A stretch of DNA of 64,000 nt from Oceanobacillus saliphilus (GCF_023522835.1 NZ_JALCZU010000002.1:469111-533110); one strand, 5' to 3'. Positions 7,491-16,351 are shown, counted from the first letter of the stretch. The notes: generated by a model not told the origin, from the letters alone. Made by a program: numbers and translations.

Positions 7491-9161
7491 ATGAAAAGTT
7501 CCCTGAAGCATGAACAGAGAAAAGCCCATTTTTTTATTGCAGCTTTACTTGCGGCGAATGGTTTATCCCTTTTGTTAAGTATTATTTACTTAGTAACGAA
7601 TAGCTCTCATGGCATGTGGAATCTGTTTGGAGTACTTTTATTACTAACACTAGTTGGAAATATCTTAGTGACCCTAGTGGGAAGTAACAAGAAAAGCTTG
7701 GACATCTTTTATTTAGTCCTCACCATTGTTTCTATGATCATTATTCCGAATGCAAATAGGGCTGTATCTTCTGATGTCACGAATACATCTTCACAGAGTG
7801 TCCTTTCCATCATTTTACTATTTTACCTGCTTTTTTTAGGTGGAATGATAACTTTTCAAAAACTACACGATCTTTCATTGTCAAAAGGTCATACGAAAAA
7901 GCAACGTGCCAATACATTTCCTCACACGAGAAGTGTAATGAGATTTATAATTCTAATTTTCCTGAGTTTCATTCTATTGATTGGTGTTTATCTCGCTTGT
8001 CAATTAGTAGTAGGAAAAGGAATGAATATTGTGGAACTCGCCTTCCCTCAACATTCCCTGTTCTTTAGCTTTATTTTTCTGTCCATAGCTGCACTTATTT
8101 TAAAAATATCTTCCTACCGTGCGAAATCATTTGTTAAAATCCTTGTATTTAGTACAGGAATTGTTCTCTCCATCACTTTTAGTCTTCCATTGCTGATAAT
8201 GCCTTTTTCCAGCCAGAATGCTGCATCGATTTATATGGAGGCATTTGGAGAGGACCCAAAAGAATTAATACCGGTTGAAGAGCAGAATTATTTCTTAAGT
8301 ACTCCCTTCATGCTGCAGGATTATTTTTTTGGCATTGCATCAGGAGATTATCGCGTACAACAGGATGTTCTTTATTATGAAGGAAGGACTGGTGTTGACA
8401 CAGGTATTTTGCTTCACTTTGATGTCTATATGCCACCCGCTGATCAAGCTGATTTACCTGGAAACCATTCCGTATTGGTTAGAATTCATGGTGGCGGATG
8501 GACTGCCGGCGATAAGGGATCCTCCAATAATGCTCAAGTCAATAAATACTTTGCAAGTCAGGGCTATGTTGTATTTGATGTACAGTATGGGCTCAGTCAC
8601 GAAGATAAGCTTTTTGCGTTATCCAAAGTCCCGGAGAATATTGTTGGCGGTTTTACCATTGATGATATGGTCCGCCATCTCGGTATCTTTACAGACTATT
8701 TAGTGGAACATGGCGGTGAATATGAAGCTAATTTGGATTCTGTGTTTATTTCCGGTGGGTCCGCAGGCGGGCAATTGGCAATCGCAGTTGGGCTTGGCTT
8801 AGCAGGTGGACAAATTGATTACTTAAATCCAAGATTAAATGTGAAAGGAATCATCCCCGTTTATCCAGCAAACGGATTATCAAAAATAGTTGAAGTAGAA
8901 GGATCAGAAGAACTCACTGACCCTTCCTTTTTCGTAACGGAAGATAGCCCACCCGCTTTAATATACCAGGGGACACATGATGGTGTTGTCAACCAGTCCG
9001 TGGCTATCAAGTTCGATCAAACTTATAAGGAACGAGGCTCGTCAAATTCAGCATTAATTCTGATGCCGTTTGCTGGACACTCGAGTAACTTATATTTTCC
9101 GGGCTATTACAATCAGGTATTTCTTTATTACATGGAACGGTTTATGTATCAGTTTAAGTAA
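7491..9161 (+). CDS. Membrane-anchored alpha/beta hydrolase (BD-FAE/HSL-like esterase)
   Basis: 556 residues in two parts. Residues 1 to about 240 carry around seven hydrophobic segments (near 16-34, 47-63, 72-86, 104-121, 152-174, 190-207 and 216-238). The C-terminal half is an alpha/beta hydrolase with an oxyanion-hole motif H-G-G-G-W at 333-337, nucleophile S424 in S-G-G-S-A-G-G, and probable acid D497 and base H530. By family it is a carboxylesterase or lipase. The membrane part puts the catalytic domain at the membrane surface, probably outside, although sidedness is inferred only. The start is an ATG after GGAGAAAGAAGG. No operon partner; a dispersed repeat and a shared terminator follow. 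Confidence 0.85.
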   Translation: MKSSLKHEQRKAHFFIAALLAANGLSLLLSIIYLVTNSSHGMWNLFGVLLLLTLVGNILVTLVGSNKKSLDIFYLVLTIVSMIIIPNANRAVSSDVTNTSSQSVLSIILLFYLLFLGGMITFQKLHDLSLSKGHTKKQRANTFPHTRSVMRFIILIFLSFILLIGVYLACQLVVGKGMNIVELAFPQHSLFFSFIFLSIAALILKISSYRAKSFVKILVFSTGIVLSITFSLPLLIMPFSSQNAASIYMEAFGEDPKELIPVEEQNYFLSTPFMLQDYFFGIASGDYRVQQDVLYYEGRTGVDTGILLHFDVYMPPADQADLPGNHSVLVRIHGGGWTAGDKGSSNNAQVNKYFASQGYVVFDVQYGLSHEDKLFALSKVPENIVGGFTIDDMVRHLGIFTDYLVEHGGEYEANLDSVFISGGSAGGQLAIAVGLGLAGGQIDYLNPRLNVKGIIPVYPANGLSKIVEVEGSEELTDPSFFVTEDSPPALIYQGTHDGVVNQSVAIKFDQTYKERGSSNSALILMPFAGHSSNLYFPGYYNQVFLYYMERFMYQFK

Positions 9162-9182
9162 TTCATTTAACGGATATCTTTC

Positions 9183-9242
9183 TTAGAAGACTTGTTTTGT
9201 CACCAAGCCTTTCGGTGACAGCCTTCGTTGAACCTATGAAGG
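9183..9242 (+). repeat. Dispersed hairpin element, copy A
   Basis: It begins TTAGAAGAC, contains the hairpin TGTCACC-n9-GGTGACA and the trailing CCTTCGTTG. It shares order and motifs with copies at 27604-27662, 30519-30576, 34533-34580 and 48392-48451. Confidence 0.6.
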
Positions 9243-9275
9243 TAGTAAAGTTTTAGACTTCCCTACCTGCACACA

Positions 9276-9314
9276 AAAATGGACTGTCAGGCATCAACCC
9301 CGACAGTCCAACTT
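9276..9314. terminator. Bidirectional terminator
   Basis: GGACTGTC (9281-9288) pairs with GACAGTCC (9302-9309). T-rich tails lie on both strands between the convergent esterase and PhnA-like genes. Confidence 0.75.
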
Positions 9315-9659
9315 TTATAGCTTCTTCACGAATTTTGACTTAATGTAGAGGACACCGACACCATCTACTTTGCCTTCCAGATCATGTCCATCCACTTCCT
9401 CAACAATTCGGATGTTTTTCACTTTCGTTCCCATTTTTAATGGAGAAGAGCCACCTTTTACTTTCAAATCCTTCACAATGGTAATCGTGTCCCCATCTGT
9501 TAACACATTTCCGTTGGCGTCTCTCGTTAGTTTACTTTCTTTACTTTCCTCTTCTGGTTCTGCTGTCCATTCATTTCCGCATTCCGGACAGATATAAAGT
9601 AATCCATCTTCATATGTATATTCAGAATTGCATTCAGGGCAGTTAGGTAGATTGTGCAT
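9315..9659 (-). CDS. PhnA/YjdM-type zinc-ribbon protein
   Basis: 114 residues from the ATG at 9659, which follows AAAGGAG by seven bases. An N-terminal zinc ribbon has C7-x-x-C10 and C24-x-x-C27. The C-terminal half is a small beta-barrel with [15 protein letters not shown] and V-G-V-L-Y-I-K-S, which is the PhnA/YjdM family. Despite the historical name these proteins are not shown to be phosphonatases outside special cases, and the biological role is unclear. The longer reading from 9686 has no ribosome-binding site. Confidence 0.85.
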   Translation of the reverse strand: MHNLPNCPECNSEYTYEDGLLYICPECGNEWTAEPEEESKESKLTRDANGNVLTDGDTITIVKDLKVKGGSSPLKMGTKVKNIRIVEEVDGHDLEGKVDGVGVLYIKSKFVKKL

Positions 9660-9835
9660 GTTAATACTCCTTTTCCTCCGGGACATGAGCGCCTGACAGG
9701 GAACCTGCTACTTCGTTCCTCGCCAGTCGTCCTTTACTTTCCTATTATTATACCCCTTTTATCCAAAAACTGAAAATACCTTTTAATGGTTTGGAGAGAT
9801 TAATCTATTTAGCTTTACTTTCTGGGGGCAGAGAG

Positions 9836-9858
9836 AAAAAGGGATAGTGACCCTTTTC
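9836..9858 (-). terminator. Terminator after methylmalonate-semialdehyde dehydrogenase
   Basis: On the minus strand AAAAGGG pairs with CCCTTTT around a seven-base loop, and a T run follows, only a few bases beyond the stop codon. Confidence 0.75.
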
Positions 9859-9860
9859 CC

Positions 9861-11321
9861 TTATACCCACCTAGTCGTGATTACTTTTTTGCGTGTATAG
9901 AAATTAAGTCCGTCTTTACCGTTTGCATGTAAATCGCCATAGAAAGAGTCTTTCCAACCGGAAAATGGGAAGAATGCCATTGGTGCGGGAACGCCAATAT
10001 TAACACCAAGCATTCCGGCATCAATGGTTTCGCGAAAATGTCGTACATTTCCTCCGTCTTTGGTAAAAATACACGCCCCATTCGCGAAAGGTGATTTATT
10101 CGTTAATGCAATCGCTTCGTCAAGGTCTTTTACCCTTGCAATTGATAAAACAGGTGCAAAAATCTCATCCTGCCATATTTTCATTTCACTTGTTACATAA
10201 TCAAAAATGGTAGGTCCGACAAAATACCCTTTTCGCTTGGCATCTTTATCTTTCCGTCCATCACGTACGAGCTTTGCCCCTTCTCTTTCTCCGGTCTCAA
10301 TATAGTTAAGCGTTCGTTCTTTATGACTCTCACGAATAACCGGGCCAAGAAAGACACCTTCATCCAATCCATTACCAATTTTGATTTCATCAGCTTTTTG
10401 ATGAAGGAGTGTGATAAAGGCCTCAGCAACGTCTTCTTCGACGGCAACGACAGACGTAGCCATGCAGCGCTCTCCTGCAGAACCAAATGCAGCATTCAGA
10501 ATTTGCGTTGCTGCATTTTCCAGATTTGCATCTTTAAGTACAATCGAGTGATTTTTCGCTCCAGCAAGTGCTTGCACCCGTTTTAAATTCGATGTTCCCC
10601 GTTTATACACATACTCTGCAACTGGCTGGGATCCGACAAAGGAAATAGCCGCGATACCCGAATGATCCAACAAACCATTTACGACATCATGTGCACCGTG
10701 GACTATATTGAATACTCCTTTTGGCAATCCAGCCTTTTCAAGTAATTCCGCCAGTCGATTTGCCAGTATAGGTGTGCGTTCGGATGGTTTCAAAATAAAT
10801 GTATTACCCGTGACAATAGCCATCGGAAACATCCATGCCGGTACCATCATCGGAAAATTAAATGGGGTAATTCCACCAATAACACCGATTGGATAGCGGT
10901 AAACACCGGATTCCAAACCCTCCGAAATAGATGGAAGCTGTTCCCCCATCATTAAAGTAGGCGCACCTGCAGCAAATTCCACGTTTTCAATTCCGCGCTG
11001 TACTTCACCCTTTGCTTCGATAAAACTCTTCCCATTTTCAATCGTTATGATTTCTGCCAGTTCATCCCAATGGTCAACAAGCAATTGCTGATACTTAAAT
11101 AGAATACGTGCCCGTTTCGGAACGGGGACTTCTTTCCATTCCTGAAAGGCTACAGCAGCCACCTCCACCGCATGATCGACATCTTCCTGGGAGGAAATCG
11201 GCACATATGCTAGCACTTCACCTGTTGCCGGATTATAAACTTCCTCTTTCTTTTCCGATTTTGCTTCTATCCACTGTCCACCTACGTAATTCTTCAATAT
11301 TTCCACTTTTGCTTCCGCCAT
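9861..11321 (-). CDS. mmsA: Methylmalonate-semialdehyde dehydrogenase (CoA-acylating)
   Basis: 486 residues, full length for the MmsA/IolA branch of aldehyde dehydrogenases. The catalytic cysteine is C286 in G-E-R-C-M-A. The general-base Glu of ordinary aldehyde dehydrogenases is replaced by Asn (N257 in G-A-K-N-H), the hallmark of the CoA-dependent branch. It converts malonate or methylmalonate semialdehyde to acetyl- or propionyl-CoA with NAD+ in the cytosol. No inositol or valine genes are adjacent. It is the last gene on this strand before a terminator and follows the S-box operon after a 134-base gap with no terminator that I can see, so co-transcription is possible. The start follows GGAGGTTATACA. 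Confidence 0.92.
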   Translation of the reverse strand: MAEAKVEILKNYVGGQWIEAKSEKKEEVYNPATGEVLAYVPISSQEDVDHAVEVAAVAFQEWKEVPVPKRARILFKYQQLLVDHWDELAEIITIENGKSFIEAKGEVQRGIENVEFAAGAPTLMMGEQLPSISEGLESGVYRYPIGVIGGITPFNFPMMVPAWMFPMAIVTGNTFILKPSERTPILANRLAELLEKAGLPKGVFNIVHGAHDVVNGLLDHSGIAAISFVGSQPVAEYVYKRGTSNLKRVQALAGAKNHSIVLKDANLENAATQILNAAFGSAGERCMATSVVAVEEDVAEAFITLLHQKADEIKIGNGLDEGVFLGPVIRESHKERTLNYIETGEREGAKLVRDGRKDKDAKRKGYFVGPTIFDYVTSEMKIWQDEIFAPVLSIARVKDLDEAIALTNKSPFANGACIFTKDGGNVRHFRETIDAGMLGVNIGVPAPMAFFPFSGWKDSFYGDLHANGKDGLNFYTRKKVITTRWV

Positions 11322-11455
11322 TGTATAACCTCCAGCATATATATATCTATCATTTTACCTCTCTATTCAAGTTATGAAATGATGAATGGTAGTAATAGAA
11401 TGAATCATAAAACGGATTTTTCCACGCATTAACCTATCCATATCGTTTGGTTTCT

Positions 11456-11554
11456 CTACTTTTTAAAATACCACTTCCAAAGCAGGAAACTAATGACAAT
11501 CAAACTACCGATAAATCCATATAGCCATATGGAAAGCATAGGGTTAACAAACAT
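11456..11554 (-). CDS. 32-residue membrane peptide following a sodium:solute symporter
   Basis: A 33-codon frame with start at 11554 (or an in-frame ATG at 11563) behind GGGAAAGGATGAG. It begins 16 bases after the symporter stop. The peptide is one hydrophobic helix, starting M-F-V-N-P-M-L-S-I-W-L-Y-G-F and ending in a basic W-K-W-Y-F-K-K tail. This matches what I recall of small accessory peptides encoded next to SSS-family symporters. The likely role is assembly or stability of the transporter, by inference. It is too short for standard gene calling and easily missed. Confidence 0.65.
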   Translation of the reverse strand: MFVNPMLSIWLYGFIGSLIVISFLLWKWYFKK

Positions 11555-11570
11555 GAATCTCATCCTTTCC

Positions 11571-13082
11571 CTAATGTACTTGTGCGCTGGTTTCTTCCAC
11601 TATATCCTTGTCACCAAGTTGAGGATTTTTTAAAATCTGTGCAAAGATAACCATCGTTGCAATCCCAATAATGGTAGCAACCGCTCCTGCAGACATCGTA
11701 CTCGGAATAATCCCTCCAAAATAAATGATGAGATAAGAAAGCAAACCGATAGTCATGGATAGTTCAGCCGCTCTTGGACTAGCCTTTTTCTTACTATAAA
11801 CCGCATATAAAATAGGGCCCATCGTTCCAGCGGCTACACCAGAAATCCCAATCCACATGACATCCCCCATGTAGACTGGCGGCTGCAGTACGATTAAAAA
11901 TGCTATGAGCCCCACCACTGGGACTGCAAGACGACTTATTCTCAGTGCTATTTTTTGTGCTTTTTCCTCACTGACATTGACAATTCTTCTTTTGACTAGA
12001 AATTTCAGAAAAATATCATTGGCAAATACAGTTGAAATCGAAACGAATATTCCATCTGTTGTAGACATGGCCGCAGCGAGAATCACCACACCGAAAATAG
12101 CTACTATAATAGCCGGAAAAGCCCACACTGCGTATTCCATTAATGCCAGGTCAGCTGCCACCACATTATCGCCAAGTGATATTCTGCTATATAACCCACC
12201 AAAAAGAACAAGCAGACAGAGAGAAGCGGTAATAACATAGGTCGCGATCATCTTCCCTAAATCCTTTTCATTTTTCAGCCCAAGTACCTTGTTGAACAAA
12301 TGTGGAGCGGAGGCAAAGGCCCACTGAATAATAATTGCCCCTGAGATTGCACCGATTGAATAAAAATGGGCCGAATCAGGATTAAATACTTCGACTAAAT
12401 TCCCATCCTGTGCAGCTATATTACTTACCATACCTGTAAAAGTGGCATTAATACTTCCCTCCCAGAAAATTACGATTCCGGAAATAAACACTGCAACACC
12501 TGCAATTGCCATCATGACCGCCTGGACGGCATCTGTGTAGATATCGGCAAAGGCACCACCTGCAAAAACATAAATCACGACGATCGCCGTAATAAACAAT
12601 AATCCGCCTGTGTAGGACATCCCAAGCAGGTATTCAAAAATTCGCGCGCCTGCCACAAACTGTGCAGCTATATAAAAAATATTGAAGAGCAGAATAAGTC
12701 CAGTTCCCACTCTTAAAATATCACTCTTATAAAAATCACCGAGCCAATCCGGCAGGGAAAGTGACTTCTGCTCCTTATTCAAACTTCTCACCCTTTTGGC
12801 TACCATCAAAACACCGATTGGACCACCGGCAATGATTGCCAAAAACAGCCAGAGGTTGGAAAGCCCCCATTCATGTGTCCATCCCGGATAGCCAAGAAAT
12901 GTGGCAGCACTTAAATACGTTGCGGCAAAGGATAGTCCAAGTACATATGGACCTAAACTTCCGCCACCTGTTGCAAAGTCGCTTACATTTTTTGTCTTTT
13001 TGGCACTTATAAAGCCAAGGACGAACATAACTGCGAGAAATATCGCAAAACCGATCCATGTATACAGTGTAATCTGACTCAT
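11571..13082 (-). CDS. Sodium:solute symporter (SSS family)
   Basis: 503 residues with about 13 hydrophobic helices, full length for SSS. The N-terminal pattern (F-L-G-F-I-S-A-K-K-T-K-N-V-S-D-F-A-T-G-G-G) and the helix with A-A-M-S-T-T-D-G are typical of the PanF/ActP/MctP group, which carry carboxylates and related anions with Na+. The ligand is unknown. It lies between a flavin monooxygenase and a 32-residue membrane peptide in the S-box operon, so a sulfur-containing carboxylate is a reasonable guess. The start is an ATG after AAGGAGGTCAGGAA. Spacing to the upstream gene is 36 bases. Confidence 0.9.
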   Translation of the reverse strand: MSQITLYTWIGFAIFLAVMFVLGFISAKKTKNVSDFATGGGSLGPYVLGLSFAATYLSAATFLGYPGWTHEWGLSNLWLFLAIIAGGPIGVLMVAKRVRSLNKEQKSLSLPDWLGDFYKSDILRVGTGLILLFNIFYIAAQFVAGARIFEYLLGMSYTGGLLFITAIVVIYVFAGGAFADIYTDAVQAVMMAIAGVAVFISGIVIFWEGSINATFTGMVSNIAAQDGNLVEVFNPDSAHFYSIGAISGAIIIQWAFASAPHLFNKVLGLKNEKDLGKMIATYVITASLCLLVLFGGLYSRISLGDNVVAADLALMEYAVWAFPAIIVAIFGVVILAAAMSTTDGIFVSISTVFANDIFLKFLVKRRIVNVSEEKAQKIALRISRLAVPVVGLIAFLIVLQPPVYMGDVMWIGISGVAAGTMGPILYAVYSKKKASPRAAELSMTIGLLSYLIIYFGGIIPSTMSAGAVATIIGIATMVIFAQILKNPQLGDKDIVEETSAQVH

Positions 13083-13118
13083 TTCCTGACCTCCTTCCTA
13101 AAAATTATTATTTTCGAT

Positions 13119-14516
13119 TCATCTGCTCGACTTGTATCCCCTTAACGAAGACTGAAAGCTACCGAGCTTTTTTGCTGCATGATTATCAGGCAAATGCGCA
13201 CGTCCTTTTCCGAACATGTTCTCCCGCAATGTTTTTCCTGTATATTCCGTTCGATAAATTCCTCGCTCCTGCAGGATAGGTACAACCAAGTCCACAAACT
13301 CACGAAACGTATCTGGTGAGTAGGTCTGTGCGATATTGAAACCATCTGCATCGCCTTCAACAGCCCATTCCTCAATCCGATCCGCAATTTGTTCAGCTGT
13401 TCCGATAAACTTCACGGTACCATTACCAAGTCCATGATTCTTAATGGCCTCCCGCAAGGTCCACTTCTTATTCGGATCTTTCGTATACATATCCAGGTTG
13501 CCCTGAACCGCTTCTGTCTCCACATCTTCAATATACTGATCCGGATCATATTTGGAAAAATCAATTCCGGTATGGCCGGAAAGCAGCGAGGCAGTACCTT
13601 CATAGCTAACATGTTTAGTCAAATCTTCATATTTCTCATATGCTTCCTCTTCCGTTGACCCAATGATTGGCAGGATCATCGGGAAAACTAATACATCTCC
13701 CGCATCCCTCCCCTGTTTCACTGTCCTCTCCCGAATATCTGCCACATAGGCCTTTAATGCCTCCAACGAGTGATTCTTAGTAAATACCGCTTCGGCATGT
13801 TTTGCTGCAAAGTCCCGCCCTTTTGGTGAAGCTCCCGCCTGGAACAGAACCGGTGTGCGTTGTGGAGATGGTTCCACTAAATGTGGTCCAGGCACATTGA
13901 AAAATTCACCCTCATGATTAATTAAGTAAACCTTTGCGGGGTCTGCAAATGTATCATTTTCTCTATCAAAAATAACAGCATCATCTTTCCAGCTGTGTTC
14001 CCAAAGTTTGTAGACGACTTCGAGAAACTCATCTGCCCTGTCATAACGTAGTTCCTTTGGAAGACGCGTTGAAAGCCCGAGGTTTACTGCTTCACTTTCC
14101 AGATAGGATGTCACTACATTCCAGCCGATTCTTCCTTCCGTCAAATGATCGAGAGTTGATAATTGTCGTGCCAGTGCATATGGTTGTGCATATGTAGCGG
14201 AAATCGTTGGAGCAAATCCAAGATTTTCAGTTACCGCAGCCATCGCTGAAATTGGAATCAACGGATCATGGGCTGGCAGCTGAACGGCATGCTTAACAGC
14301 TGCTTCATGGCTATCTCCATAAACACTGTATGTACCAAGCACATCAGCGATAAACATCGCATCAAATTTACCGCGTTCCAATATTTTTGCAGTTTCAATC
14401 CAATAAGACAGACGATTATGATTTGTTCCCTCGTCCTTTTCATGTTTCCAAAGTCCCGTTGAGTGGGGAGAAGGTGAATTTTGGATAAAACCATTCAAGT
14501 GAATTTGTTTTGCCAT
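13119..14516 (-). CDS. LLM-class flavin-dependent monooxygenase, NtaA/SnaA/DszA type
   Basis: 465 residues. The features of this branch are visible: H-L-N-G-F near the start, F-D-A-M-F-I-A-D-V-L-G, the central R-I-G-W-N-V-V-T-S motif, N-H-E-G-E-F-F-x-V-P-G-P and V-L-F-Q-A-G-A-S-x-x-G. Members use FMNH2 from a partner reductase to oxidise nitrilotriacetate, dibenzothiophene sulfone, dimethyl sulfide or N-acetyl-S-(2-succino)cysteine. The substrate here is unknown, but the S-box upstream points to a sulfur compound. It is second in the operon, 46 bases after the tandem CMD gene. No flavin reductase is in this operon. It is a paralogue of the enzyme at 43452-44783, which lies in the other S-box operon. 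Confidence 0.9.
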   Translation of the reverse strand: MAKQIHLNGFIQNSPSPHSTGLWKHEKDEGTNHNRLSYWIETAKILERGKFDAMFIADVLGTYSVYGDSHEAAVKHAVQLPAHDPLIPISAMAAVTENLGFAPTISATYAQPYALARQLSTLDHLTEGRIGWNVVTSYLESEAVNLGLSTRLPKELRYDRADEFLEVVYKLWEHSWKDDAVIFDRENDTFADPAKVYLINHEGEFFNVPGPHLVEPSPQRTPVLFQAGASPKGRDFAAKHAEAVFTKNHSLEALKAYVADIRERTVKQGRDAGDVLVFPMILPIIGSTEEEAYEKYEDLTKHVSYEGTASLLSGHTGIDFSKYDPDQYIEDVETEAVQGNLDMYTKDPNKKWTLREAIKNHGLGNGTVKFIGTAEQIADRIEEWAVEGDADGFNIAQTYSPDTFREFVDLVVPILQERGIYRTEYTGKTLRENMFGKGRAHLPDNHAAKKLGSFQSSLRGYKSSR

Positions 14517-14562
14517 TGATCAGAACTCCTTTTCAATAATTTTTACATTGAAGTGCGAATCA

Positions 14563-15231
14563 TTACGCTTCATCATAAGCATTTAGGGCATTCACACTAT
14601 GCGCAATGGCGGAACCCGCTTTTAAAGCGACTGCTACAAAAATGGCTTCTGAGATTTCTTCCAGACTCGCACCTTCTTGTTTGGCATTTTTCGTGTGCAA
14701 GTTAATGCAATAAGCACAACCTGTTGTATGGGCTGACGCCACTGCAATTAATTCTTTTTCTTTTACCGAAAGCTTCCCGGCTTTTAGGGCCTGATGATCA
14801 AAGGCAGCAAATGCTTTGAATGTATCTCCAGTCAGTTCACCAAATTCTTTAAGTCTGTTGAAATAGGATGCTTTGTATAGTTCGTCATCACCTTCCCCAT
14901 AGAAAGCATTTAAGGCATTAACACCATGTGCAGCCGCCGAACCTGCTTTTAATGCTGTTGCTACAAATATTGCTTCGGCCACTTCTTCTTTATCAGCATC
15001 ATTTTTCTTCGCATTCCCTACATGTAAATCAATGCAATACGGGCATCCCGTAATATGTGCAACTGCAATAGCAATCAATTCCTTCGTTTTTACGGATAAT
15101 TTCCCCTCGGCCAATGCCTTGTCATTAAAGGCAAAAAAGGATTTAAATGCTTCCGGTGAATATTCCTTTAGTTCCGTGATTCTGCTGAAATACGATTTTT
15201 TATATAAGCTGTCTGTTTTTGTTGTTGTCAT
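14563..15231 (-). CDS. Tandem carboxymuconolactone decarboxylase (AhpD-like) protein
   Basis: 222 residues made of two similar CMD units of about 110 residues. Unit 1 has C63-P-Y-C66 and H70; unit 2 has C172-A-Y-C175 and H179. This is the C-x-x-C-x-x-x-H signature of AhpD-type peroxidase/thiol reductant proteins. Each unit is followed by an A-L-K-A-G-S-A-x-A-H segment, so the two arose by internal duplication. AhpD proteins form helical trimers of single units; a fused pair is less usual. First gene of the S-box operon, with start behind AAGGGAGAG. It probably handles a hydroperoxide or a reactive thiol product of the monooxygenase step, by inference. Confidence 0.88.
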   Translation of the reverse strand: MTTTKTDSLYKKSYFSRITELKEYSPEAFKSFFAFNDKALAEGKLSVKTKELIAIAVAHITGCPYCIDLHVGNAKKNDADKEEVAEAIFVATALKAGSAAAHGVNALNAFYGEGDDELYKASYFNRLKEFGELTGDTFKAFAAFDHQALKAGKLSVKEKELIAVASAHTTGCAYCINLHTKNAKQEGASLEEISEAIFVAVALKAGSAIAHSVNALNAYDEA

Positions 15232-15300
15232 TGTAATCTCTCCCTTAATAATTTTTATTTTGTATGGACTATCTGGTAAAATTACTCCTATTTTGCTTTG

Positions 15301-15418
15301 TTTTTTTTGGTTCCGTTCACCTCCTCAAATTAATATGATTTAACAAATAAACTTACTTGGTTTTGAGGACATCGTGTAGGATGAACTTATACCTGCTTCC
15401 TCTTAGGAACCAAAAAAA
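15301..15418 (-). repeat. 13-bp inverted repeat in the leader downstream of the S-box terminator
   Basis: TTTTTTTGGTTCC and GGAACCAAAAAAA, perfect complements, bracket about 90 bases between the S-box terminator tract and the first gene. In the read-through RNA the terminator's own U-run could pair with the second arm, next to a GAGGAGGUG sequence. Confidence 0.5.
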
Positions 15419-15441
15419 CCCCTTCCGATGAGGAAGAGGTT
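15411..15441 (-). terminator. S-box expression-platform terminator
   Basis: On the minus strand AACCTCTTCC pairs with GGAAGGGGTT (one G-U pair) and runs straight into seven T. It follows the aptamer by about 30 bases, as in transcriptionally acting S-box leaders. Confidence 0.85.
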
Positions 15442-15472
15442 GAGGTTTTAAATTCTCTACACACTGTCTCAT

Positions 15473-15576
15473 CTTCCAAGCGAATGCTTGCTGGATTTAG
15501 CACCATTTTACTGTATTACCAGTAACGGTTGCTGCGGGATCTCAGGACCAGTTCCTCCCCCGACTCTTGATAAGAA
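15473..15576 (-). ncRNA. SAM-I (S-box) riboswitch aptamer
   Basis: Minus-strand landmarks in order: CTTATCAAGAG (P1 5' side and start of the core), GGGGGAGGAACTGG, GCAACC, ATGGTGCTAAATCCAGCA and GGAAGATGAGACAG (P1 3' side). These are the conserved S-box elements. Binding of SAM should stabilise the aptamer and leave the terminator at 15411-15441 free to form, so the downstream operon is expressed when SAM is scarce, that is, in methionine or sulfur limitation. Confidence 0.92.
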
Positions 15577-15607
15577 ATTGCTATATTCAGTTATAAGATT
15601 TCCTCAT

Positions 15608-15636
15608 ATCATAACGGACTTAAAATAAACTGTCAA
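15608..15636 (-). promoter_or_regulatory. Sigma-A promoter of the first S-box operon
   Basis: TTGACA (15636-15631), a 17-base spacer and TATGAT (15613-15608), ending about 30 bases before the riboswitch core. Confidence 0.8.
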
Positions 15637-15692
15637 GTGTAAATGTTACGTTTTTTGGAATAGTGGAATAACTGGATAGTAATACCCATGCT

Positions 15693-15902
15693 TGGGAGAG
15701 CGTCCCAGCTAAACGGGAGAGAACCAACTCTATTCGGGAGAGCACCCCAGCCAAACGGGAGAGAACTAACTCTAATCGGGAGAGCGCTCCGGCCATACGG
15801 GAGAGAACCGCCTCTAATCGGGAGAGCGTCCCAGCCAAACGGGAGAGAACCAACTCTATTCGGGAAAGCGCCCAGTCAAAGTGGAGAGAACCACCCTCAA
15901 CC
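15693..15902 (+). repeat. GC-rich tandem array, ten 21-bp units in two alternating types
   Basis: Ten units in strict 21-base register, nearly all starting CGGGAGAG (first, ninth and tenth degenerate). Odd units continue CGTCCCAGCCAAA or variants, even units AACCAACTCTAWT, so the higher-order period is 42. The array is far richer in G and C than its surroundings. Open frames cross it on both strands only because 21 is a multiple of three; no start or ribosome-binding site supports coding. A second array with the same CGGGAGA core in reverse orientation lies at 20268-20456. Confidence 0.85.
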
Positions 15903-16018
15903 CAGTTTCTATTCAACGTGATAACACTTTCTAATCCTACAAAGTTTTTTTCAACTTTTTCTTATTCACTTGATATACAACAATGCCCTTTTACACGAAC
16001 TCCAAACAGCTACCTGTC

Positions 16019-16351
16019 CTAATCTATTTTGTATCTTAAGTAATTATAATTCGATGTCGGCACTTTTTTTATTATATTACCTTCATCATCTTCGTGAATT
16101 TCATATTCTCTGTATGTTTCCAGTCTATACCCATTCTCCACTTTTGCATCATCGAAAATATATTCTGACGATGTATAACGCGCAGGCTTATATTCATGTT
16201 CTACTTCTGAAATTGCTTCAGCAGCATCTTCACTAGTGGCAGCATCATGCAAACTCGAACGGAAACCTTTATATGATTCTGTTGATGTTTCCAGAAAGGC
16301 TACAAATCCCAATACGAAAAGAATTCCAATAAAAGAAAGTATTTTTAGCAT
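16019..16351 (-). CDS. Small secreted or membrane-anchored hypothetical protein
   Basis: 110 residues: an N-terminal hydrophobic helix (about 3-20, no lipobox Cys), then an acidic hydrophilic region rich in Glu and Tyr. I do not recognise a family. The start is well supported by AAAGGAGGGACAGTCA before ATG. It sits 30 bases after the MFS gene on the same strand and is probably co-transcribed with it. The hydrophilic part should lie outside the membrane. Confidence 0.65.
   Translation of the reverse strand: MLKILSFIGILFVLGFVAFLETSTESYKGFRSSLHDAATSEDAAEAISEVEHEYKPARYTSSEYIFDDAKVENGYRLETYREYEIHEDDEGNIIKKVPTSNYNYLRYKID

Noticed and set aside
9861-15636. A complete DMSP degradation pathway
   Set aside because: No Ddd-type lyase, DmdA or acrylate-CoA genes are present. 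Only the semialdehyde dehydrogenase and an LLM enzyme would fit, so it is kept as a hypothesis only.
15693-15902. Possible CRISPR array
   Set aside because: The whole 21-base unit repeats, there are no unique spacers of 30-40 bases and no cas genes in the window.
15620-15916. A 98-residue minus-strand frame of repeated L-S-R-L-A-G units, and a plus-strand counterpart
   Set aside because: The frames exist only because the repeat unit is 21 bases. No ribosome-binding site or credible start, and the reading covers the promoter of the S-box operon.
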